From an uncultured Streptococcus sp. (GTDB taxonomy: Bacteria > Bacillota > Bacilli > Lactobacillales > Streptococcaceae): 34,313 bases of DNA. A program made the position numbers and the translations under genes. The stretch spans positions 1 through 34,313 of the forward strand of contig NZ_CALIIB010000113.1 of the NCBI RefSeq assembly GCF_938020365.1, written 5' to 3'. Numbering within the stretch: the stretch's first letter is position 1; every line of letters starts with the position of its first letter. This document shows, in pieces, positions 1-7,622 of the stretch. A model generated the notes under the pieces. That model had not been told where the DNA came from, did no database searches, and saw only the letters and a program-made list of their open reading frames with translations.

Positions 1-508
1 CGTTGAGGAGCTTGTGCTTCCATTCTCCATCAATGTCAAAGGAGAATTCTCCCACTGGTGAAAAAATCTTCTGCTGCTCCAAATCCACCGTCACTTCATC
101 CGTCGGCTTCAGATTAGCCAAAGCTTGCCGGACTTCGAGCGGCTGAACGATAGGCAACATTCCGTTATTCAGCTCGTTATTGTAGTGAATATCGCCGAAA
201 GATCCAGCAATGACTACCTTGAAGCCATAGTCAGCCAAGGCCCAGGCAGCGTGCTCGCGAGAGGAACCCGCTCCGAAATTATCCCCTGTAATCAGAATAG
301 TCGCCTTGCGATACTCCGGTCTGTTAAAGACGAAATCAGGATCTTCGGTGTACCGATTGTCCAGATAACGCCAAGCGTACATGAGATACTTACCAAAGCC
401 TTTTTTATCAATCAACTTGAGAAACTGCTTGGGCAAAATTTGGTCCGTATCAATATTATCGTTCATGAGGGGGACTGTTGTCCCCGTGTAGATTGTAAAT
501 TTTTCCAT
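1..508 (-). CDS. leuD: 3-isopropylmalate dehydratase small subunit (partial, 3' end outside window)
   Basis: LeuD is the small swivelling subunit of isopropylmalate isomerase, which converts 2-isopropylmalate to 3-isopropylmalate in leucine synthesis together with LeuC. Translating the minus strand from the ATG at 508 gives an open frame of 169 codons to the window edge. It begins MEKFTIYTGTTVPLMNDNID and carries the family signatures DTDQILPKQFL and GDNFGAGSSREHAAWAL. The protein is normally just under 200 residues, so about 25-30 residues are missing. It starts 9 nt after the leuC stop, and the AAGGAAG stretch just upstream serves as ribosome-binding site. It is the last visible gene of the leuA-B-DUF1294-C-D operon. 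Identification is secure; only the C-terminus is unseen. Confidence 0.96.
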   Translation of the reverse strand, partial: MEKFTIYTGTTVPLMNDNIDTDQILPKQFLKLIDKKGFGKYLMYAWRYLDNRYTEDPDFVFNRPEYRKATILITGDNFGAGSSREHAAWALADYGFKVVIAGSFGDIHYNNELNNGMLPIVQPLEVRQALANLKPTDEVTVDLEQQKIFSPVGEFSFDIDGEWKHKLLN

Positions 509-517
509 AAAACTTCC

Positions 518-1900
518 TTACTGGACCTCCGGTAGCTGGCGGACGTCTACGAAGTGCCCGGCAATGGCTGCCGCTGCTGCCATGGCTGGACTGCAAAGAT
601 GGGTTTTAGCGCCAAATCCCTGACGATCCTCAAAATTCCGATTACTGGTCGAGGCACAGTGAACTCCGTCTGGCACCTTGTCTGGATTCATTCCCAGACA
701 CATGGAGCAACCCGGATCGCGCCACTCAAAGCCTGCATCCACGAAAATTTTATCCAGTCCCATCTTTTCAGCAGCCCGCTTGACCGGACGAGAGCCTGGC
801 ACGACGATAGCTGTTAGATTGGGAGCGATATGCTTACCAGCGACAAACTTAGCTGCCAGCTGCAAATCGCTGAGTCTGGCATTGGTGCAAGAGCCGATAA
901 AGATATAACCCAGCTCAATATCTTCTGCTTTCTTACCCGGAGAGAGGTCCATGTAATTGTAGGCCCGCTCATCGTTCATATCGCGAATTTCCGGGAAAGC
1001 CGCACCGAATTCCACTCCCATAGAAGGATTGGTTCCCCAAGTCACCATAGGTGCCAACTGGGAAACATCCATCTCAATGACCTTATCATAGACAGCATCA
1101 GAATCACTGACCAGAGTCTTCCAATCAGCCACTGCCGCCTCAAAGTCCTTGGGAGCGCCCGGCCGACCTTTAACGTAATCATAGGTCTTCTGATCAGGAT
1201 TCATAATGCCCATCTTGGAGCCAAACTCAATGGACATATTGCAGATGGTCATGCGCTCTTCCATGGTCAAATGATCAATGGCATCACCGGCATACTCGAC
1301 CACATAGCCAACACCTGCAGCTACACCGTATTTGGCAATCAAAGCGAGGATGAAGTCCTTGGAATAAACACCTTTAGGTGGCACTCCGGTAAATTTGACC
1401 AGCATTTTCTTGGGTTTGACTTGCCAAATGGTCTGCGTTGCAAAGACGTGCTCTACCTCCGAAGTACCAATTCCAAAAGCAATAGCTCCAAAAGCTCCGT
1501 GAGTGGCCGTGTGACTATCACCGCAGACGATGAATTTGCCTGGCTGTGTCTTACCTGTTTCCGGTCCAACCATATGAACAATCCCTTGCAGTTCCGATCC
1601 GTGAGCCGCATGCTCGATGCCAAAATCCTTGACATTCTCAGAGAGCTTATCAATCTGAGCCTTGGAAATCACATCCCGGATATCATAGATATTGACCGTA
1701 GGAACATTATGGTCAAAAGTTCCAAAAGTTAAGTCCGGTCGTCTAACCTTGCGACCGGCATCTCGAAGTCCTTGAAAAGCCTGAGGGCTGGTTACTTCAT
1801 GAATATAATGCTGATCCACATACATAAGCTGGGGTTGACCTTCTTGGCCTGTTATTACGTGTCTTTCCCAAATCTTATCAAAAATCGATTTTCCAGCCAT
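518..1900 (-). CDS. leuC: 3-isopropylmalate dehydratase large subunit
   Basis: LeuC is the [4Fe-4S] aconitase-type catalytic subunit of isopropylmalate isomerase and works with LeuD. The three cluster cysteines are visible in GSCTNAR (about residue 338) and PGCSMC (about 398 and 401). Other family motifs include CGDSHTATHGAFG and the terminal SNRNFEDRQG. The frame is open to 1933, but the ATG at 1900 (MAGKSIFDKIW) has GGAGAA seven bases upstream and gives the usual 460 residues, so it is chosen. The start lies one base after the stop of the DUF1294 gene, which suggests translational coupling within the leu operon. Confidence 0.97.
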   Translation of the reverse strand: MAGKSIFDKIWERHVITGQEGQPQLMYVDQHYIHEVTSPQAFQGLRDAGRKVRRPDLTFGTFDHNVPTVNIYDIRDVISKAQIDKLSENVKDFGIEHAAHGSELQGIVHMVGPETGKTQPGKFIVCGDSHTATHGAFGAIAFGIGTSEVEHVFATQTIWQVKPKKMLVKFTGVPPKGVYSKDFILALIAKYGVAAGVGYVVEYAGDAIDHLTMEERMTICNMSIEFGSKMGIMNPDQKTYDYVKGRPGAPKDFEAAVADWKTLVSDSDAVYDKVIEMDVSQLAPMVTWGTNPSMGVEFGAAFPEIRDMNDERAYNYMDLSPGKKAEDIELGYIFIGSCTNARLSDLQLAAKFVAGKHIAPNLTAIVVPGSRPVKRAAEKMGLDKIFVDAGFEWRDPGCSMCLGMNPDKVPDGVHCASTSNRNFEDRQGFGAKTHLCSPAMAAAAAIAGHFVDVRQLPEVQ

Positions 1901-1901
1901 A

Positions 1902-2168
1902 CTAACTTCTCCATATGTAATACAAAATTCCAATTTCCACTATTATTCCGCCAAACCAAGCCAGCCAAAAATACCATTTCCTGGTCTTGTGATGAAAGAG
2001 GCGACCGCCTAATAAAGCGCCCAAACCTCCGGCTACTAAAGCTGACAAGAGCAAAGTCTTCTCTGGAATGCGGTAGTGATTTTTCTTAGCCTTTCGCTTA
2101 TCCCAGCCATAAAGCAGGAAAACGACAAGGTTCCATAGCAGGCAAATACCTGTTAATATCCATTTCAT
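1902..2168 (-). CDS. DUF1294 small membrane protein inside the leu operon
   Basis: This is an 88-residue protein with the DUF1294 pattern. An N-terminal hydrophobic segment (residues 4-20) is followed by the motif YGWDKRKAKK, then RIPEKTLLL, a glycine-rich hydrophobic stretch (GGLGALLGG) and the typical RHKT-like FHHKTRKWYF before a last hydrophobic helix. The family is a predicted inner-membrane protein of unknown function. Its ATG overlaps the leuB stop by four bases (ATGA), and its stop is one base before leuC. It must therefore be translated as part of the leucine operon. Nothing in the sequence assigns it an enzymatic role; a link to leucine or precursor transport would be speculation. 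Confidence 0.88.
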   Translation of the reverse strand: MKWILTGICLLWNLVVFLLYGWDKRKAKKNHYRIPEKTLLLSALVAGGLGALLGGRLFHHKTRKWYFWLAWFGGIIVEIGILYYIWRS

Positions 2169-3202
2169 AAGTTATTGATAATGGCCTCCGTCATTTGAGC
2201 TGTCCCTGCCTGACCACCCAGATCTCGGGTTAAAATACCCTGAGCCAAAGTCTTCTCAACCGCTGCTTCAATCGCTTCTGCAGCTTCTAGCTCTGCAAAA
2301 CTATCCCGCAGCATCATGGCCACAGAAAGGATCATACTGATAGGGTTGGCAATGCCCTGCCCCGCAATATCTGGAGCCGAACCATGGATTGGCTCATAAA
2401 GACTTGGTCCAGCTGCCGAATGACTGGCCGATGGCATAACTCCCAACGTACCTGATAAGACACTGGACTCGTCGGATAGAATATCTCCGAAGAGATTTTC
2501 TGTTACTACAACATCAAACTTAGCAGGATTGGTAATCATGAGCATAGCAGCGCTGTCCACCAGCTGGTGCTCCAAGGTCACATCTGGATAATCCTTGGCC
2601 ACCTCATCTGCTACTCTGCGCCAGAGTTTGGAGGTCGCTAGCACATTTTGCTTATCAATACTGGTCACGCGCTTTCTGCGACCACGCGCAATATCAAATG
2701 CCTTACGGACAATTCGCTCCACCTCTTCATAGCTGTAGTTGTTGATATCACGCGCGGTTCTGTCCTCCAAAATATGCTCACCAAAGTAAATCCCACCAGT
2801 CAGCTCACGCACGACCACGAAGTCCACGCCAGCAATTCTTTCAGCTTTCAAAGGCGATAAATGCTTCAGAGCATCGAAAATCTTAACTGGGCGGATATTG
2901 GCATAGAGCTCAAGTTCCTTGCGCAGAGCGAGCAATCCTTGCTCAGGACGAACTGGAGCATTATCATACTGGGGACTGCCGATAGCTGCTAGGAGAATAG
3001 CATCCGCCTCCTTAGCCGCTTTTAGAGTTGACTGAGGCAGAGGATGACCTTCCGCATCAATACCAGCACCCCCAAAAGCCTTCTCCGTGATATGATAAGT
3101 AAAGCCGAACTTGTCCGCAACAGCAGCCAGCACTTGGAGACCAGCCTCCATGATTTCTGGGCCGATCCCGTCACCCGCCAGAGCTACAATTTCTTTTGTC
3201 AT
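2165..3202 (-). CDS. leuB: 3-isopropylmalate dehydrogenase
   Basis: LeuB oxidises and decarboxylates 3-isopropylmalate to 2-oxoisocaproate with NAD+, the third leucine-specific step. The 345-residue product has the standard length. It shows the N-terminal GDGIGPEIM, the substrate-arginine region RPEQGLLALRKELELYANIRP, the active-site VVRELTGGIYFG, the lysine/aspartate region VDSAAMLMI followed by TENLFGDILSDE, and the NAD-binding stretch EPIHGSAPDIAGQGIANP. AAGGAAG lies about six bases before the ATG. It follows leuA by 12 bp and overlaps the DUF1294 gene by 4 bp. Confidence 0.98.
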   Translation of the reverse strand: MTKEIVALAGDGIGPEIMEAGLQVLAAVADKFGFTYHITEKAFGGAGIDAEGHPLPQSTLKAAKEADAILLAAIGSPQYDNAPVRPEQGLLALRKELELYANIRPVKIFDALKHLSPLKAERIAGVDFVVVRELTGGIYFGEHILEDRTARDINNYSYEEVERIVRKAFDIARGRRKRVTSIDKQNVLATSKLWRRVADEVAKDYPDVTLEHQLVDSAAMLMITNPAKFDVVVTENLFGDILSDESSVLSGTLGVMPSASHSAAGPSLYEPIHGSAPDIAGQGIANPISMILSVAMMLRDSFAELEAAEAIEAAVEKTLAQGILTRDLGGQAGTAQMTEAIINNL

Positions 3203-3214
3203 AGTCGCTTCCTT

Positions 3215-4780
3215 CTAATTATTTGCAGGCAGATCGTGGTAGGATACCTGACGGCCGATTTCACCTGCATTTTCCTTTTGCACAAAGGTATTGGCATGGA
3301 TATAGGCAATCGCGCTGGCCTTAAGAACATCAAAGTCAATACCAGAGGAGTTGAAAATCGTATCTGTATCCGTATTTTCAACAGCTACTAAAACACGCGC
3401 CTGAGAGTCAATTCCGTCCGTCACGGCCTCAATGTTATAGGCCAAAAGTTGAACAGACTGGTTAAAGAATTGGTCAATAGCATTAAAGATAGCTTCGACA
3501 CTTCCCTTGCCTTCTGCCACACAGCTGACCGTCTCTCCGTCGCCATTAACCAGCTGCACATCTGCTGTGATGGTATGATCGTCATTGGTCGTCAGCTGCA
3601 GATCATTAAAGTGGAAGCCTTCTGGATTTTCAACTGTCGTTCCAGCAATCAGAGCCCGAATGTCAGCGTCCGTGACTTCATTTTTCTTATCAGCCAAGAC
3701 CTTAAACTTAGCAAAGAGCTCATTAATTTCAGATTCTTCAAAGTCCAGAGACAGTTCTTTGAGCTTTTCAACAAAGGCGTGGCGACCAGACAGCTTGCCG
3801 AGCGGCAGTGAATTGCTCTTGACTCCAACTAGCTCTGGTGTGATAATTTCATAGGTCAGTGGATTCTTAAGAACACCATCCTGATGGATACCAGACTCAT
3901 GAGAGAAGGCATTGCCACCAACGACTGCCTTATTCTTAGGCACTGGAATACCTGAGAAGCGGGACACCAACTCAGAAGTGTTGATGGTTTCATTAAGTAC
4001 AATGTCTGTCTCAACTTGGTAATAATCCTTGCGAATTTCCAAAGCAACTGCTACTTCTTCCAGAGCAGCATTACCAGCACGCTCACCAATACCATTAATA
4101 GTGCCTTCCACCCGTCTAGCTCCGTATTTGACCGCAGACAGGCTGTTGGCTACTGCCATTCCCAAATCATCATGACAGTGAGAACTATAGATAATCTCAC
4201 GATCTGTTTGGACATTGTCAATCAGATGCTTGAAAATATTGCCAAATTCCTCTGGTGTGGTAAAGCCTACTGTGTCAGGAATGTTAATGTAGCTAGCCCC
4301 CGCATCAACTGCTGTCTGGACAACTTGAAGCAGAAAATCCAGCTCTGTCCGTGTTGCGTCCTCAGGTGAAAACTCGACAATCTCAAACTTGGAGCGAGCA
4401 TAGGAAACGTGCTCCTTAATGGCTTCTAAAATCTCTTCCTTGGACTTTTTCAGCTTGAACTCTCTGTGGATGGGACTGGTCGCAATAAAGACGTGGATCT
4501 GCGGATGTTTGGCATCTTTGAGTGCCTCGTAGCAAGCATCAATGTCAGATTTAACCGAACGCGCCAGACCCGTGACGGAAGCTTTAGTGATGACTTTAGC
4601 AATCTCTTGCACTGCCGCAAATGAATCTGGACTAGCAGCTGGGAAACCAGCTTCAATAGCAGAAATTCCCCATTTTTCTAGTTGTTTAGCAATGGCAACC
4701 TTTTCCTTAATAGAGAAATTCACTCCCGGTGTCTGCTCACCGTCCCGAAGGCTGGTATCAAGAAACTCAACTTTTTGCAT
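3215..4780 (-). CDS. leuA: 2-isopropylmalate synthase
   Basis: LeuA condenses acetyl-CoA with 2-oxoisovalerate, the committed and leucine-inhibited step. The chosen ATG at 4780 (MQKVEFLDTSLRDGEQTPG) has AGAGGAAAG upstream and gives 521 residues. A longer open frame to 4837 lacks a comparable site. The TIM-barrel catalytic part carries DTSLRDGEQTPG and the metal-binding SSHCHDDLG. The linker region has GNAFSHESGIHQDGVLK, and the last ~130 residues form the LeuA allosteric domain (CVAEGKGSVEAIFNAID). It is the first structural gene after the attenuator leader described at 4900-5103, so expression should depend on leucyl-tRNA supply. Confidence 0.98.
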   Translation of the reverse strand: MQKVEFLDTSLRDGEQTPGVNFSIKEKVAIAKQLEKWGISAIEAGFPAASPDSFAAVQEIAKVITKASVTGLARSVKSDIDACYEALKDAKHPQIHVFIATSPIHREFKLKKSKEEILEAIKEHVSYARSKFEIVEFSPEDATRTELDFLLQVVQTAVDAGASYINIPDTVGFTTPEEFGNIFKHLIDNVQTDREIIYSSHCHDDLGMAVANSLSAVKYGARRVEGTINGIGERAGNAALEEVAVALEIRKDYYQVETDIVLNETINTSELVSRFSGIPVPKNKAVVGGNAFSHESGIHQDGVLKNPLTYEIITPELVGVKSNSLPLGKLSGRHAFVEKLKELSLDFEESEINELFAKFKVLADKKNEVTDADIRALIAGTTVENPEGFHFNDLQLTTNDDHTITADVQLVNGDGETVSCVAEGKGSVEAIFNAIDQFFNQSVQLLAYNIEAVTDGIDSQARVLVAVENTDTDTIFNSSGIDFDVLKASAIAYIHANTFVQKENAGEIGRQVSYHDLPANN

Positions 4781-4899
4781 AGACTTTCCTCTTTCTTTAT
4801 CGTTTAAAATAGCTATAAAAATCAATGATAGATACAACTATGAAATGAACTTTTAGTTCGCTTTTCTCAGTATATCCTAGCAAAGATTTTCGTGAAGAA

Positions 4900-4939
4900 T
4901 AAAATAAAAAACATCTCGCTGGAAGCCAAGCGAGATGTT
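4900..4939 (-). terminator. Intrinsic terminator (attenuator) of the leu leader
   Basis: On the minus strand a perfect 11-bp stem (4939-4929 pairing with 4920-4910, core ACATCTCGCT / AGCGAGATGT) with an 8-base loop is followed by a T-rich tract TTTTTATTTT. It lies between the leader peptide and leuA, about 120 bp before the leuA start. It is the classic position for an attenuator, not an end-of-operon terminator. Confidence 0.9.
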
Positions 4940-4997
4940 GATTTACTCCCGCTTGGTAAGCCAAACAGGACTAATGCTTTCGCACTAGCCCGAGTAA
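4926..4997 (-). promoter_or_regulatory. Antiterminator and anti-antiterminator segments of the leu leader
   Basis: Three alternative pairings can be traced by eye. (1) TTACTC at the end of the leader-peptide frame (4997-4992) is complementary to GAGTAA (4948-4943). (2) CCAAGCG (4956-4950) is complementary to CGCTTGG (4932-4926), which spans the terminator's 5' arm and loop, so this pairing would block the terminator. (3) GGGCTAGTGC and GCATTAGTCC form a stem closed by a GAAA loop between the peptide and region 2. Stalling at the Leu codons would mask region 1 and favour antitermination. The pairings are directly seen; the regulatory reading is inference by analogy with amino-acid attenuators. 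Confidence 0.78.
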
Positions 4998-5038
4998 CGC
5001 AACAACAAAGCAAAGTTTGAAAATTGAGTTGACTTCAT
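4985..5038 (-). CDS. Leucine leader peptide (17 aa)
   Basis: The short frame reads MKSTQFSNFALLLRYSG and ends with TAG at 4987-4985. It has three adjacent Leu codons (all TTG) at positions 11-13. AAAGGAG lies eleven bases before the ATG, a strong ribosome-binding site. It sits 35-40 bases downstream of a near-consensus promoter and just upstream of the competing hairpins and terminator. The frame is too short for normal gene finders. Its role would be to sense charged leucyl-tRNA through ribosome stalling, as in the Lactococcus ilv/leu leader and enterobacterial leu leaders. Confidence 0.85.
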   Translation of the reverse strand: MKSTQFSNFALLLRYSG

Positions 5039-5074
5039 GTTTGACTGACTCCTTTTGAAATGTTATTGATTAGT

Positions 5075-5103
5075 ATTTTAGCACAGTATCATTCAGCTGT
5101 CAA
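5075..5103 (-). promoter_or_regulatory. Promoter of the leu operon
   Basis: On the minus strand TTGACA (5103-5098) is separated by exactly 17 bp from TAAAAT (5080-5075), which is preceded by TGC, an extended -10. Transcription would start near 5068 and run through the leader peptide. The 4781-5348 stretch without a long gene holds this promoter, the leader peptide, the attenuator, the terminator at 5174-5204 and an orphan reading frame. Confidence 0.88.
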
Positions 5104-5173
5104 CAGATAATTCGATATTTTCTGAAAATTTTTAATATGCTGGATTATTTTGTGGCCTTATTACTATAAATGC

Positions 5174-5204
5174 GAGAAAGAAAAAGGAGCAGGCCAGCTC
5201 CTCC
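5174..5204 (-). terminator. Intrinsic terminator at the end of the immunity-gene island
   Basis: Minus-strand hairpin AGGAGC (5202-5197), a six-base loop, then GCTCCT (5190-5185), followed by TTTTCTTTCT. It closes transcription coming from the gene at 5349-6419 and insulates the leu promoter. Confidence 0.72.
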
Positions 5205-5254
5205 TTCTTCTAGTATTATATTGATTATAAAATTAAACTTTACATTCTTACCCA

Positions 5255-5362
5255 TTAGAAGGGAATCATACGCGGCAAATCTGCCAGCCTTATACCATTT
5301 CTGATCCCCATGCTTTCCAAATCAACTTTTCCATCTTTGATTTCTATATTACTTTTCTTTTT
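5255..5362 (-). pseudogene. Orphan C-terminal reading frame (unknown protein)
   Basis: An open minus-strand frame of 35 codons ends at TAA 5257-5255 and looks like a real protein C-terminus: IEIKDGKVDLES, then GIRLADLPRMIPF. Just upstream it is closed by a TAG inside the 3' end of the 5349-6419 gene. The only ATG (5311) gives 18 residues and has no ribosome-binding site. I read it as the 3' remnant of a lost gene, perhaps another toxin or immunity cassette. I do not recognise the family, and it could be chance. Confidence 0.35.
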
Positions 5363-6419
5363 CTAATACTTTCAAATATTTAGATTTTTTAAATTGCCCA
5401 GACAGGAGCAAAAGCAAGAAACAATACCATATGACAATCGTAAAAAATAAAAGTAGGAAACTACCAAATAGAAGATAAAGCCAAGAAAAAATAGCAGAAA
5501 TCAAGGCAAAGAGGAAAATGAGAGCATAGGTTTTTAGACTGTTAGATTTTTGGGTGGCAAAATAGTCTATGGGCATCTCATAAGGTACTACTTCAACTAC
5601 TGATTTCTCCCTTCTATTTTTAAATTGGTAAAGAGCCAGTAAAAGCATGAAGACGAAGGAAAAAAGTAAAGGGAACAAACCTCGTACAGTCAGCTTCTCC
5701 GTTAATACATATAGGCCATAAGAAAAACCAGCACTTGGTAGAAAAATCATTGGAAAAGGCACACTTTTCCCTACAAAAAGCTCATTTCGCTTAATATCAT
5801 AAAACACAGTCCTTTTGACATTCCCTTGATCTGCTCCAAATTCGATAAAATCAGACAACTTCCTAGTAACTGCCAATGCTGACTTGGGTTCTTCATGCAC
5901 TTCATCTTCAATGACCTCCAACTGACCAAAAGCGTTCAGTCTCCACGAATCTTCCTTAGGCAGATGTGGTATTTTCCCTTCAAGATGTTCTTGAATAAAT
6001 TGCTGGAATTGACGGTTCTTCCGCTTACTTCCAATTAACTTCAGCGTTACTTTTTGACTGCTGCCATTTTGGGTCAACGCTTCCCCTACAATAAATAGAG
6101 GCCATTCATAACTGCCACGATAAGCGTGTCTATTTTTTCCGAAGTAAAATGTAACTGAAGAAAGTGGAAAGCGATAGCATTTGAAATTTCGGAAAACAAG
6201 CAAGTATTGACCATCAAGCTGGATTTTTCCCATAAAAGCAAAGGCCATCCAACCTACTGTGAGCAATAAAGAAACTGCTACTAAGAAATAGAAAAGATTT
6301 GCTGACCGATTGTCTTCTAGAAGGATATTAAAAAAACTGGTCACCACCATTAAACTAAATAGACTAAGCAATCCTAGTGCTGATCTTTTATAAATAACAA
6401 TCGATGGTTTTTTTATCAA
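5349..6419 (-). CDS. Multi-TM membrane protein, probable toxin-immunity family
   Basis: This is a 356-residue membrane protein of unrecognised family. Two N-terminal helices (about 13-34 and 42-64) are followed by a ~150-residue polar region, then helices near 222-240, 248-267 and 297-343 (two or three spans). Within the polar region, at about 194-215, lies the module FGADQGNVKRTVFYDIKRNE. The same G...(F/Y)YD...L pattern opens the smaller membrane proteins upstream at 7623-8162 and 9535-10191. The start is TTG at 6419, supported by GAGGGGG eight bases upstream, and it overlaps the previous gene's TGA stop. Its first ~59 codons are duplicated at 8423-8600. A role as membrane immunity protein against a secreted toxin is inferred from family resemblance and context only. 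Confidence 0.7.
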   Translation of the reverse strand: MIKKPSIVIYKRSALGLLSLFSLMVVTSFFNILLEDNRSANLFYFLVAVSLLLTVGWMAFAFMGKIQLDGQYLLVFRNFKCYRFPLSSVTFYFGKNRHAYRGSYEWPLFIVGEALTQNGSSQKVTLKLIGSKRKNRQFQQFIQEHLEGKIPHLPKEDSWRLNAFGQLEVIEDEVHEEPKSALAVTRKLSDFIEFGADQGNVKRTVFYDIKRNELFVGKSVPFPMIFLPSAGFSYGLYVLTEKLTVRGLFPLLFSFVFMLLLALYQFKNRREKSVVEVVPYEMPIDYFATQKSNSLKTYALIFLFALISAIFSWLYLLFGSFLLLFFTIVIWYCFLLLLLSGQFKKSKYLKVLEKEK

Positions 6420-6420
6420 T
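6243..6420. repeat. Copy A of a 178-bp duplication
   Basis: This stretch matches 8423-8600 with about eight substitutions in 178 bp (roughly 95% identity by eye) and no gaps. It encodes the start codon region and first ~59 residues of the gene at 5349-6419. Similarity ends abruptly at 6243/8423 and within a few bases past the TTG start, where both copies keep a strong but different purine-rich ribosome-binding site. Confidence 0.92.
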
Positions 6421-7345
6421 TCTTTTCCCCCTCTAATTCTTCTTTAAATACTACTTTCAGCTGTTTAATAGCCTGTCCGCGCTTTAAATGATTTAATTCT
6501 ATTAAGGTGAATATTAAGGAGTTCATCATACAAAAGAAAAACAAAAACAGAAGATCTCCTCCCCAAGAATAAAGTCCTAGACAGACGACAGAAGCAATAC
6601 AAACAAAAGCAAATCCTTCTATAACGAGTTGATTCGTTCTAGAAGCAAAAGAATAAAAATCACTTTTTTGATAATAATATTTATCAACCCGATAAAGTCT
6701 CTTGTTTTCAAAAGATTTTTTCCGAAAGAATTTACTTATGATAAACGAAATAATAATTGATAAAATAACTGATATTATTTTTAAAACACTAGACTGAATA
6801 AAGGCAATATCTGTTAATTGCCTCAAAGCAGGGACAACTAAAACAATCCCCACCGATATCCAAATAGATTGGCTATTACTGTTATAACTGTCTATGGCAT
6901 ATAACTGTGAAGTTTTGCAATCGTAAAACAAGAATTGCGGTTTTCTATATTCACCTAGCGGTATTAAGTTTCGTACTAAATCATGTTGATTAGTCATCCA
7001 AACACACTCCCTAATCGTTGTTTCTATTTTTCGTGTAAAAATCATTAACCTTGCCATACCATTATAAATGATAATAGTCTCAACAAAGGAAGCGTAGGCA
7101 AAAATCGCTAGTACTCTAATATCTCCCCAGAGATAAAAAGCAATTGCAGACAAAATATAACACATTCCTCCACCTAGGAGCAAGCAGAATATCAACTGCC
7201 TTGCTTTTACAAACCACTTTGTAAAATCATAACTGTCAAATTTAGTAATATCAACAGCGTAAAAAGTAGCTTCTTTCATTTGTAAGTTTTGCAGTTTGTA
7301 AGCGTAATAGCTCATGACGCATTGACAGAGTAACAATGGAATCAA
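6416..7345 (-). CDS. Multi-TM membrane protein, internally duplicated; 5' end damaged
   Basis: This 309-residue frame is a membrane protein with helices near 50-72, 76-98, 160-178, 186-207 and 243-280. Near residues 129-150 it carries GEYRKPQFLFYDCKTSQLYA, the motif seen at the N-terminus of related proteins in this island. The same motif occurs just upstream in another frame (7390-7563), so the intact ancestor had two tandem copies of one module. The nominal start at 7345 is TTG without a ribosome-binding site. The internal ATGs at 7315 and 7279 also lack one. The gene is therefore probably a pseudogene, or is expressed only through an unusual start. It overlaps the next gene by four bases (TTGA). 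Confidence 0.6.
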   Translation of the reverse strand: MIPLLLCQCVMSYYAYKLQNLQMKEATFYAVDITKFDSYDFTKWFVKARQLIFCLLLGGGMCYILSAIAFYLWGDIRVLAIFAYASFVETIIIYNGMARLMIFTRKIETTIRECVWMTNQHDLVRNLIPLGEYRKPQFLFYDCKTSQLYAIDSYNSNSQSIWISVGIVLVVPALRQLTDIAFIQSSVLKIISVILSIIISFIISKFFRKKSFENKRLYRVDKYYYQKSDFYSFASRTNQLVIEGFAFVCIASVVCLGLYSWGGDLLFLFFFCMMNSLIFTLIELNHLKRGQAIKQLKVVFKEELEGEKN

Positions 7346-7389
7346 TTTTAAAAAAACATTTTGTAGGGTGAAAAGTCCACTGATAAATA

Positions 7390-7563
7390 CTAAAATAGAT
7401 ACCCAATCACGTAACTATTGGCAAGAGCTAATTGGCTCAACGAGCGATAGGAGGCCTTTTCATCTATGGCTAACAAGGATTTGGTCTTTTTATCATAAAA
7501 GAATATTTGCCCTTTCTGGTACTATCCTAATTGTACAAGTATATCTTTATTTTTTAAAATCAT
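7390..7563 (-). pseudogene. Broken N-terminal module of the 6416-7345 gene
   Basis: On the minus strand an ATG at 7563 opens MILKNKDILVQLG, then meets TAG at 7524-7522. The same frame continues as YQKGQIFFYDKKTKSLLAID and on to LALANSYV before another TAG at 7392-7390. Around 7390-7418 the sense passes to a different frame (RDWVSILVFISGLFTLQNV) that joins seamlessly to the 6416-7345 protein. The fragment aligns with that protein's own second half (GEYRKPQFLFYDCKTS). An amber codon plus a frameshift in the first module fit a decaying gene. Sequencing error is possible but would have to occur twice. Confidence 0.72.
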
Positions 7564-7622
7564 CTAACAACACGCCTTAATATTTTCCCTGAACCTGAGC
7601 TAGTATGGTAAATTTAGACACA

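Noticed and set aside
830..1732. 300-codon plus-strand frame antisense to leuC
   Set aside because: It is a shadow of the well-conserved leuC coding sequence; the translated product has no family features.
4861..5103. T-box riboswitch before leuA
   Set aside because: No T-box core (AGGGUGGNACCGCG-like) sequence is present. The leader peptide with Leu codons and competing hairpins explain the region.
7368..7580. Plus-strand 70-codon frame
   Set aside because: It lies antisense to the decayed first module of the 6416-7345 gene, has no plausible ribosome-binding site and encodes no recognisable pattern. The minus strand explains the sequence better.
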